Assembly (NCBI GenBank): GCA_963931865.1
Contig: OZ007505.1
Coordinates: 20,043,139 to 20,107,138, forward strand
Origin: Axinella damicornis
Lineage: Eukaryota > Porifera > Demospongiae > Axinellida > Axinellidae
DNA length: 64,000 nucleotides
Direction: 5' to 3'
Below the pieces are notes generated by a model. It searched no databases, was not told where the DNA came from, and saw only the letters and a program-made list of their open reading frames with translations. This document shows positions 48,401 to 60,400 of the stretch, in pieces. The position numbers and the translations under genes were made by a program. The first letter of the stretch is position 1. Each line of letters begins with the position of its first letter.

Positions 48401-51400
48401 TGCAGAAGGGAGCAGCGTCCAGCAAGGTACAGAACTGTCAGCATAAAAAGCTGCTTCTGAATTTCATCTTTGACGTTGTATAACTCCAACACCAACACTA
48501 TGTACGTACTTGTGAACGCTAATTATGTTGAATTTGTTTTCTGCTATAATAGGTTTCTGAAATGGAGGGAGAAGTTGAGAGCTGGAACAAAAAAGTGTGC
48601 TCTTTACACAAACAACACAAATGGTTGATGTTCTTAGCAGTTCCCAAAGTTATTGTCCTTAGTGACCAGCTTACATCAAGTACATATGATGCTGAAAGAA
48701 TTGTGAAGGAAATCTCATTTATGTTTCTGAACAAGAAGGATGTGAGATCAAATCTGCGGGATGTTGTTCAGGTTAGTATCTATAATTATTGCTGGTTTGT
48801 TCGATACTAAATTTATGAGTAGGTTCTACTGCAAATTGTCTTCTGCTGATATATTGGGTGTCTCTCCAAGGTGGGAATGAACACTCTCAGTAATTGTTAT
48901 TTACCAGCTTTGTGCATTACAGGGTTTTAGTGCACCAAGGGCAATGCAGTAATGGTCAAATTATAGGCGAGGTAATGAATGAGCCCAAGGCGAGTGCATT
49001 ATCCACCCGAGACCATTACTACATTGCCTAACTAATTAGCCCTGTAATGCACAAAAACCGGTATTTATGTAGTGTACTCACATACCTGAAACAATGTTGG
49101 TTTTTGTGAAATGTGCAAAAAAGTATGCAGTTTATAGTACAAGTACAGTCATGTGATCAATTTGTGGTGTCTGATTTGTTGAGGGTCACACATACTACCA
49201 TAGTATCAACAGTGCTATATACCTTACTGTAACAGGCTGGCCCAAGTCAAACCTGCCAATGCCGCAGACTCGTTCCCTTCACTGACTTCTTCAGTCTAGA
49301 TCTACTCGGAGCACTCCAGTAGACTCCATTGCCTTCATAATGTACATGTGACAATGATTCTTATATGATATTAGCCCGTTTCTCAATGTTCAGATTGATC
49401 ATACTGACGCCCGGGCCTAGGCCTGGGTGGGCCCGGGTTTGGCTAGGCCACTGATTTTACATGTTTCATTGACTTGTGCCTTGTGCATGCAAGTATCTTA
49501 CTGGCTAGGTGGATGTGAATAATGTTGGTACAACCATGGATCTAAGAGCACGGCATGCGCAAGCAGTCACATGGCTGCGCCCCTCAACTTGGCTCCACCC
49601 CACCAGCTAGTGCCGTCACTTCATTGACCACTTAGCTCCTCCTTTCAGGTCTCATGTACTTCAACAAAAATGTTCACAGAGAAATACACAGACATGTGCA
49701 CTGCCTATAGTTCTAAAACAGCTAGATATAGTTGCCATGGATTTCAAAGTAACAATAATTGTGTATCCTGGGGGCTTCAATAGAAAACCCCGCACGAGGT
49801 TTTCTATTGAAGACGAGGTTTTCTATGAGATTTAGAGACCTCACAGTGAGTAATCCAATTGGTGGAATATGTACAACTATACAGTTGTTATAGGAACTCG
49901 TATATCATGGGATCATCGTACACTCAATCTGTTTACAGTAACCATTAAAGATGTTCAACTGCATTCATTTGTGGCAGTCCTGTGATTTTGCCAGAACCAC
50001 TGCAAGAAAATTGCTAAAATACCTAACTTGTAGCTATCAATTATAGAACATGTTTCTACACTTCAGTTGTGTAAGTTCATTCATCATTCGTAGCCATTAA
50101 TCAAGTAACAATTATGGCCATGCAGGTTTCTGACTTTCACTGTACATGTAATTATCTCTTCTCAGGAACAGCTTGGTGATTGTACCGGTTTGTCCACTTC
50201 TGACTCTTCACTGGAAATTGTTGGGAGGTTCCTAGATGACTTACTTGACAATGAGAAAATCAGGAAATATGCTTTACAGAAGCGGTCCTGCAAGTCTCAG
50301 TCTTTATCTGAGCACCATTTTCACTCACCATTTACTCTGCATGCTGCCTTAGAATTTTCACAGGCACAACTTATCAAACTGATCCTCACAATTTGCCATG
50401 GATTCCCTGAATTCTATGAGGTATTCAATTGCCATGCTATGGCTACTGTGCAGAATCTCCAGTTGTTCTTGGACAGAGCAGTACACCATCAGTCCACGTA
50501 CATTTTGATTGGAGTGAACAAACTGCCATATCACCTACAGGAGGTCAGTTCAAATGCATAAATAAACTACATTGCCAAGAAGGTCAATTCATACCAACTG
50601 TACATTCATAGCTGAACATTTCTGTGACAGTTGCATGCACCCACCATGCACTAGGTTTCTGTTGTTTTGTGGCTCTATACATTTGTCGAATATTTCAGCT
50701 TAAGCTGAAATATTCGACAAATGTATAGAGCTGGCTCATAGGAAGCTTCCTATGAGCCAGTTATTAGGTTGATGGAGTATATCCATCCATTTTGATACAT
50801 AGACCTACTTTAGTTGGAACTTACCACTGAGTACAACTAACCACTGTATACAGATTGTATATAGATGCCTTTCATGGGCAATGCTTTCTTGCTGCTAGGT
50901 TCTTCTCAATTTGGATATGGAACTGAAACTGGAGCAAGGAGTGTCAACTGTACATTTTATTGAGACATCACCGTCAATTTTGAGACAGGTTCCCTGGATT
51001 GAATTGCAGGAATACAAGGTATACGAACTTGCCAAAATTCATCCTGTTGGTGTATATTCACATGGCATCCTTAAACTTCACAGGAAGCTGAATCTTTGCT
51101 AATTTCTGACGATGAAGCCTATCAGTGGTGCCAAGATAGCATTGTGAATCAAAATTTCTCTAAGTTTGAGCTTGTGTATGGGAAAGCAGGTAGGCTAAAC
51201 AGTGCAAGAATGCTCTATCCTGGTATTAACTTTTGTTATCTGATGCCTCTCTGACCTGCTGTTCAGGAGATGGCAAGACTCACTATATTAGGAAACAGCT
51301 GATGGAGGAGTGCAAAAGCCATACAACTATTGTTATCAATGAAGCATTTTCTTTAGTTAATGCAATATGCAAACTTCAGTCACTACCTCATGATGAACAA

Positions 51401-54400
51401 CAATGTGGAGTATTCTTCAATTTTACGATGGTTCCTCCTGGGGTATGTCCAACAGCTGTATATGTATGCAAACACTCTGCTATATAATACACAGAAGGAA
51501 ATCCTTTGTGCTCTCCATAGATAAAACACTGTAAGTGCACATCTGATATTCTTTCATTTTAGGAAGATGTGGACAGAAAGGAGCAAGAACAATATGTGAA
51601 GCTCACTGAGAGTGTTGAGTGGTTCTTCTTCAATCTCTTTATCCTTGGCTACATTGAAGACCAAGATGCCGGGGTGTCATTCCAATTCCCTGGTGGTCTG
51701 GGATTAACATCTCTCCCAGACTCCTCTCTTCCATCTTGCAGTGGAGGAGAGTTTGGGGATAAGCCGAGCATGAGATCTTGTCTAGGATGGTTTATTTATG
51801 TGGAGGTATGACATCAAGTTTCTTTTAAACCATTCTCTTCAATTTTCATCCTAGCCTGCCGAATGCCTGGGAACGAGGCTATTTCCATCCCTCCCTTAAT
51901 AGTGTCACTCATCAACTAAGGGCCGGAGGTGCACTGATATATAGCTCACTAGATCTCGTTCTTAGATGTACAACACTTAAAAGCTTCAATAGGATTTGAT
52001 AACACCTCATGTTTCTTTGCACTTTACAGGGAACTTTCTGACAAGCATTCATTGCATTGTTGTATTTGACATCCTTTTATGCATCAAAATGGCTATACAT
52101 GCCATCATTTTCACTAACTGCAATCGATATTGCTGCTTTACTAATCACTTAGCATTCAGTTGTGATTGAATATGATGTGTAATCACCTTTGGCTTTTTCA
52201 CCCTTATAAAAGGTTCCCAATTCAGATGTCAGTAAAACATGCGAGCAAACTCTGAAGGAATTCAAGCAAAGCTTTCCTACCCTTTCATTGTTGGGAACAA
52301 CACACATGGTTTCTGAAACCTCTCAGGTTGACATCACCAAAGATATTCAACTCATTTGCAAATATATGAAGGCCTATTATGATGGTACAATTGACACAAT
52401 TTTTTTGGACGGTGAGTGTAATGATATAGATGTGTGTGAAAATGATCTCAGTGCTACTGAAAACTTATATTGCTGCTCACTAAGATAACTGTTCTATAAA
52501 TTTTTGTCTACTATTATGTGACCATGAAACATTGCCAGAATGGCTGATCATGTTGGTGTTCCCTTTCAATTTCAGAAGAAGAGCTTTTTGTGCTAGCTAT
52601 TTCAAAGGGCCACATGCTCGTTTCCACTGAAGGTAAACTATTGAACTGAGTAACCTTTCTGACCTAATGTGTCTCTTGGACATGTACACAGTACTACATA
52701 CATACACTTAGGCGTGCAAGGCGTGGGTATTTCCGTTTATGAACAGACATAATAGTGTCTTTCTTGCATCAAAAGGCTGTAATTATTACATCGTATCAGG
52801 CTTTGTGGGCTTGAATGGTACATAATTATGCATATACGTATAGGGCCATCAGTGTGAGTGTAATAATAGTATGAATCGGCACTCTAAATTGTATGCAATG
52901 TTACTACTGTGTTCTATAAACAGCACTTGCTAGCTGTACAGCGCTTTGTGTAAACTGCTACCAGCTAGTGCTCTGAGTCTACTCTTTAGATTTTCTAGTA
53001 GGTTGCACTTCTCCTCAACAGATGATGCACACCTGTCTGAAGACTCTGCAGATGACAGTAAGGATAATTATCACTAATGTACAAACGTGCTAGTTTATCA
53101 AAAAGTATTATTTCCTATAGGTGATGGTGAAGAAGCTACTGACGCCTTGGCTGGATGCATTGTGGCTAGAAACACGGAGGAAGAATGTAAGTTTACCCTT
53201 CATCTCCAGTCGGCACCAGATGGTGCTTATCTCACTGCTAATCTTTGGTTGGCCATACCAGCTGACTTGTGGTACATATTCAACGTGGTTGCTATTCTTT
53301 TGGATAGCTGCAGGCAAGATCTCGCCATGTCCTCATGCTTGTGGAGGTGTATTGTCGAGATTGATTCAATGTTCGAGTAAATGCTCCATCCCCACTTTAG
53401 ACTCAAAGGGGAAGGGGGCATATTAGCGGGACGGTAAGAGACTACTACGGTGATGCAAATCTACAATAATACAGCTCTGCAAGAATTAAGAGATGAGGGA
53501 TATCAGAATGACAAAAACCACGGAGAAAAATTTATTCCACGCTTTGTGCGGACTGATCAGCACTACGCGCCTCTATGCACTGCCTCCGGCAGCATGTCAT
53601 TGTCCTGTTATGTATTGCCCCCCCCCCCCCCCCCCCCCCCCTCCACAAATCCTGTATCTGCCCCTGAGATCAGTTTAGTTTGTCATAATTTAAAACATTA
53701 TAAACAGCACCTTCAGACATGCAGTCCTCCAACTGTTTATGTCCACAAAAAATCCTTCAATAGTACAACCATGGTGGCACTTGTAGCTAGACGTGTTACA
53801 TTTAATATGACAGTTTGGCTGATTTTCAGATGATCTCCTTCTGTAGATCTTATCCGGAGTGCAAAAATGATTGTTTACTATCTGAACATACATATATTCC
53901 ACTGTTTTAGTTGATGTAGTCTCTCATCTTGAGCAAGAAGTGCAAGAGAGAGAGGCAGAACCTTCAAGAGTTGGTACGTACCAAGCAATCTTCAGCTTGT
54001 GCTGGTCATGTGACTCGCAATAATTGTATACCTCATAATGCACAGTTCATTATGAGAACCACTGAAGTTGCCCCTTAGTTCTCCCTCCTTTTAGGTGCTC
54101 TAATTCTGATTTGTACTGTAGTCTCTTGAAAATACACCCATGGACGATGAACTTAGTGGCTGCTTAAAGAGGGGGATGGACCCCTCTCCCAAAAATAGGC
54201 CCACCCTTGACTCGAAAGTAGGCCCACCCAAGTACATGCGTGAAATCAGCAAATCTACGAGTGCCATACTACAACAGTCATTCTATATAGCAAGGCTTAA
54301 CTACTACTACTCCCGGAGTTTCTTGGTGAGCAGGAACAATCTCTTCATGTGAGTAGCTACAGGATCTAGGAACAGCAAACAAGACACAGCAGGAGTTCTT

Positions 54401-57400
54401 GAATGACTTAGAGTGCACAGACTATCTTCGGGACTTACCGATTGCTGCTGCTTCCGAGAAATCCATAGTTCGCTGCTAGTGCTATGCTAGGCGATTGCAC
54501 ACGCGAAGACAAAAACATGCAATGCACAGCTCGTGCACGGTCTCATGTCATGCATTTAGTACACAGCTGATTATGCAATGGCATACAACACAATGAAATT
54601 CACCAAATAGTACCACGATAGCCAACCTCTTTGACAGTACTTCTTCGGGAGCTGCTTTCCTGTTCGAGCTAATAGGGTGGGCGTACTTTAATGACCCTTT
54701 ACAACAATTAAGGTTACGGGTACCCACGTATACTGTGCAATAACGGCAACTACATTCATGCACCCATGCCAATTCTTACGCCGCCTAGGAACAAAGTCAG
54801 TGCAGGACTCGAACCTATTCAAACCCGCCTACTGCTTGAAAGATGAACTTCCTGCAGAGGCGTGGCTACCTTGACACTTTGGCCCCTCCCACATACTTGT
54901 ACCGTACTCTCGCGAAAGTCCGCCCATGGGCGCTGCATCTTACTTTCTCACCAAATAGGGGGGTGGGCGCTCTTTTGAGTGTTTCCGCATTCAACCTTGA
55001 AAGAGCGCCCACCTTTGTTTACGTACACAAGTAGCGCAATAGCAGCGATCGAGCAGCAAGCGCGTGTGAGTCAAAGCCCTCCCAGCACATCTACATCGCT
55101 GGAGTCACTAGCAACATCACCGCTCACCACGTTGTCTTCACTGCCACCAAGCGCTGGCTGAGGTCCAGCGTGGAGGCCGCGGGGCCGTCGTCAGCACAGG
55201 CAAGCCAGGCAACACACATGGACACCATAGATACGGATACACAGACTAATAGAGACTTGCTGCAAGGAGGTTCTTACCTCAGATACGCTGGAACATCTCA
55301 CTAATGCGCTCCATCGCCTGTTACACGAGGCTATAGCGCGAGGGTGGGCGCTCATTCGAGTAAACTTTGACCCTATATAGAAAATTGAGCCAAAAGTGGG
55401 GGGTGGGCGCTCTTTGCGGAGTGGGCGGACTTTCGCGAGAGTACGGTATAAATTCTGAACGCATGCGACAAACCATTCTCGTTGTGTGCAGAACTGCACC
55501 TTCAGCTTCAGGACGCAGCTAGAAGACATGAATGTCTAGTGACAGAGCTATAAATGGACAAGTAATTCGCCAAGCATCTCCGGCTAGGGATCAAAGTTCA
55601 CTGGGAAAATGGCGCTCAACAACGGGTGAGGCGACGACTTGCCTCTCTAGCAGCGAGAAACAGTCTACTCTGTCTCCCAAAACTAGCTTACACGCTAATT
55701 AGATTTTACTTCCGGTCAACAGGTACCCGTAACCTTAACTTGTCACGAAAAAGGGGGTGGACGTATTTTCAAGGGTGGGCATATTTTCGAGAGACTACGG
55801 TACATCACTTTTTCAATAAGTTTACACTTACTGCATACAGTGATGGAAGTTTCACCAAGCAAAGGTTCCTGCATTAGTACAGGTCATAGTGACCGATGTG
55901 TTACAGTGGTATTTATAGCTAAACACAGTGTGTTACAATAATCGGAGTTTCACTGGAATGTTTGATTGTCTCAGCTTGCTGAATTCCTTATGGAATCCAG
56001 AGTGATTGTGTGTGCTATCTGAGCAGTTGTGTAACGATTATGTACATATGATCACTGTACGTTTTAGATGATGTAGTCTCTCATCCTGAGCAGAAAGTGC
56101 AGGAAGAACCTACGGGACTGGGTGCGTACTAAGCAGTAATATTTGCTAATTCTAGTCATCTTGTCCCTCTGTGTAAGCCAAGTTCCTTCATTGTACGATA
56201 CAGTTCATGGCACTTGTAGCTAAACACAGAATCTGATGTGTTACATTACAACCAGACTTTTGGTTATGTGGTTTCACCTTAGCCTCGTTCCCAGGCCGTC
56301 TGCCAGTTGCGCGCGCATCGCATACGTGACCTTTGAACCCTTGTCAGATAGCTGGCAGAAGGCCTGGTACCACTCCTACGTCATTTACAAGTTAAGTGGA
56401 CACGGTTGTGACGTAGGTGGACACGGTTTCATGTAAAATGGCGACGTGCCAGAAGTTCACGGGCTAACGGCAGGTTTCCTAGCGAGTTATTGTTGGCTTT
56501 TACGCTACCGTGGTGGACCACTGGAGGCGTCAGGTATGGAACTCCTTGTTGTACGGTTGTAGTAGCCTAGGTAACTACAATAGCTTACCTCTTGGTAAGA
56601 CTTACGCCTGAGTAGTCAAACGTTAGTGCATGCTGTATTCCCATTAGCGCTGAGTTGGCATCAAGTTGCTGTCTTCGTGGTATCAATATAAACTCGAAAG
56701 CATACTTGTAGTCGAGTAGCTTCATAACCGTGTCCACTTTGCTTGTAAATGACGTAGGAGTGGTACCAGGCCTTCTGCCAGCTATCTGACAAAGGTTCAA
56801 AGGTCACGTATGCGATGCACGCGCAACTGGCAGACCGCCTGGGAACGAGGCTAGTTTCACCTAGCTTGCTGAACAGTGTGTGCTATCTGAGCAGTTGTCC
56901 ATGATTATGTATATATGACCACTATTTTAGACTCTCATCCTGAGCAGAAATTGCTGGACAGAGAGGAAGAAACTGCAAGAGTGGGTATGTACCTCAGTAT
57001 GTGCTGGTCATGCGATTCACAATAGACGTAGCTCTTACAGTCCATTATGAGAACCAATGAAGTTTTGCCTACCAGTAAATGCCTTAATTCGCTTTTACAC
57101 TTTTTCATTGTCAAAATTATGTAAGTTCACCAAGTCAATGGTTCCAATATTAGATCAGCTAAGCACAGATGTGTTGCATTTCAAGTCAGACTTTGGTTAT
57201 GCTCACAGAACTCCTTTTGGTAATCAGAGTGCTAAAATGATGTGTGCGGTCGACACAACATTATGTATGTATGACCACTGTCTTAGATGACTATCCTGAA
57301 CAAAAGAGAGGGGAAGAACCTCCAAGTGTGGGTACGTACTAGACAGTCTATAAAATGTGGTTGGCATGTGACTCACAATGTGTAGCTCATGTACGGTTCA

Positions 57401-60400
57401 GTATGAGAACCACTGAAGTCATAATGCTGGTTTCTGTACGCATAATCTTCAACATGCAAGCATAAGTGCTTAGATTTCAAGTGTAAAGGAGAGAACTACC
57501 ACCTTATGCTAGTATTTTAAAATATTTTCGCGAATGCCAATAAACGTCAAAATTTATCTCACGAAATATAAATTACGGTGACAAACACGTGTACATTACT
57601 GGCTCTGTACTTGTTTCGCTGCTTTCAATGATGGACTTCCAGCCTGACTCAAGACGGAAATACCTTCTCAAAGTATCGCTCAAATGGTCGGAGAGGTTCA
57701 AGATGCAGGAGCAGCACATTGAGCACACGGTGTGATCCAAAGGAGCAGGCCGGAATAGGCAAGTAAGTACTTACATTTGTCATGGGTCCGCAGCAACTTG
57801 GGTCAGCATGTTAGTGAAAGAACGGCAAGCACAGCAAGGTCAGAGTCATTTTACTTCAATAAGTGCACTTCAACACAAATAATTGTCACACGAACGATTT
57901 TCAACACGAAAATTTCCCAATATACGGTAAAACAGTGCAGTATACAACCCCCCTGCATGTCTTTCTGTATTATGTGAATAGATGTAGGGTGGAGTTGTAT
58001 GGTGAACTGTTTCTATCTTCCTACCTTGTTTCCCTGTTTATGCTATCCCTACATCTTGATACATTTTTAACTCTTTACAAATACAGTTTCATACATGCAT
58101 ACATAATGTATTTTTCCCTTGAACCCATACGCTACCTGCTGGTATGATATCTCTCCATGTCCTCCACTGAGTCCAGGAATTAATTAATTGGCTCCACCTC
58201 TCAGGATCATATATAGAAACTTACTAAACCTCATGTGATTTGATCTTGAGCTGCAGTTTTGTGACTTTTATTTCAAGGACATCAGCTTCATGATCAATAC
58301 ATACAAGTGCACTGCACTCCCACCCACATAAATTGCACACAAATTTATTGATGTGATTACTCTCAGAATGTGCATGTGCCTGGATACCAAATACATCTTA
58401 GACATGCATGGGGTAAGTGTTCTGTGAACTCACTACACTTTCTTTAATGTTTCACCACAGTATATTTATGTAGCTATGACCACTATTTCAGGTGATGTAA
58501 TCTCCTATCTCTATCTATCTCCCATCTCCTATCTCTTGAGGAGAGTCGATAAACGACAAAGAAAGCGTACGTGACATTTACAATGTATACGTCTGTCTAG
58601 TGATTGTTTGAATATGCAGCAATTAGGGTGCAGTTGGTCTCTCATGACATGGAGAACATTCTTACTGCACCATAAACATCAATTCTTTCCTTCAAAGGAC
58701 ACCTCAGTAAATCAGCACATTTGGCCATGCAATTATTCTGCTTCTGAAAGTATGAATGCCTAGTAAAGTATGTAGATGATACGACATGACAGCTCTACTA
58801 GACGACACTTGCTTTGTAGCATGTCCCAATTTGTTCAGCTCAATCAGAGTGTCCTACAAAGCTGTGCTTCCACTAACTAGCATCTACAAGTGTCCCATGG
58901 TGTCCACAATTTTGGCCAGACTGAATGCACATCGAATATTTTAAGGTGCATACGTCTTGGCATTATGCAATCCTTATATTTTTGGTGTAGTTGTTTATGT
59001 AAATGCTTTTAGTAACATGACCTAAGTTACTCCTGAATGCATTTCTTAGTCCAGCTTAAATTGTACACGTAGCAGTTTAGTTAGATATTGCTCCCCGCAT
59101 CCAAGTGATTATCATAATCTCTTTTGTGCCTATACAGTCACTCTACGAGAACTGAATGGTAAGGGTCTGTCTGATTCAGTAGTCACCTACATAGGTAGAA
59201 GTGAATTGATTGGATATAGAATCCTGTATATGTGCTGGTTTTGGAGCCATTTCACACTGTTACATAGTCCTATGGTGTAACTACAGATAGGCCTTGTGAA
59301 TAGTGAAGGAAAAGCATAGTATGTAGCCTAGTGCTTGCTGCCCAGCCAAGCTCCTTGTCTGTTTAATTGACAGCCATTAGTACCTTAGTTCATTGACATT
59401 AATTTTACGTGTTTTGGATAATTGCAAGTTTAGCATGGATTACTGCAAGGCCATGCATTCTTGTGTAAGTCACCCTTCAGTGGGTTAGTAGCCTGATGGT
59501 AGTACAAACTGTAAGCCTGGTGGTAGTACAAACTGTGAGCCTGATGGTAGTGAGCCTGGTGGTAGTACAAACTGTGAGCCTGGTGGTAGTACAAACTGTG
59601 AGCCTGATGGTAGTACAAACTGTGAGCCTGATGGTAGTACAAACTGTAAGCCTGGTGGTAGTACAAACTGTGAGCCTGATGGTAGTGAGCCTGGTGGTAG
59701 TACAAACTGTGAGCCTGGTGGTAGTACAAACTGTGAGCCTGATGGTAGTACAAACTGTGAGCCTGATGGTAGTACAAACTGTGAGCCTGGTGGTAGTACA
59801 AACTGTGAGCCTGATGGTAGTACAAACTGTGAGCCTGGTGGTAGTACAAACTGTGAGCCTGGTGGTAGTACAAACTGTGAGCCTTAGGGTAGTACAAAAT
59901 GTGAGCCTGAGGGTACAAACTGTGAGCCTGAAGGTAAAAACTGTGAGCCTGAGGGTAGTTGTACATAAATCTAACTTCGCCTTTCATTACACGTATGATT
60001 GACTGAGCTGTGAGCCTGAGGATAGTACAAATCAGCACTTTCGTCATTGCCAGTTGTACTGAAGGCTCTATGGACTATCTACTGACAAAAATCTGCCTAA
60101 GTGCAAACTTTGACCCTATGCAAGCAGGAATTGATCCAAAGTAGGTGAAAGGTAGAAGCTCTTTGCAATTGGGGCTCTTTCACTGTATAAATGGGCAAGT
60201 TATGTCAGGAGCGCATGAGCCGCCGAAGGCGGCGAAGGAGCGTGCAACTCGCGAATACCCGTGAGTGCCATGTAAATACAAATCTGTAGTAGTAATGACT
60301 TGAATTGACTTCCATATTTGGAAAGCGGAAACTCATTTAGACGTTGCGTGACGCCATACAGTGCACGTGACTCATACTTAGCTAGCTTAGTACAGCATTG

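Larger units (their letters stand above)
54114..55802. mobile_element. Outer TA-flanked element containing two further nested elements
   Basis: Left TACTGTAGTCTCTTGAAAAT and right TATTTTCGAGAGACTACGGT plus A, inverted, with TA at both edges. The middle element (54708-55738) and inner element (54900-55448) lie inside. It sits in the intron between duplicated exons 33 and 34. Confidence 0.8.

Noticed and set aside
59490..60020. Possible CRISPR array
   Set aside because: The repeat is continuous with no unique spacers, and the context is a eukaryotic intron.
59430..60047. 205-codon minus-strand ORF and 168-codon plus-strand ORF of perfect repeats
   Set aside because: Both are translations of the 24-bp minisatellite; open frames follow from the unit length.
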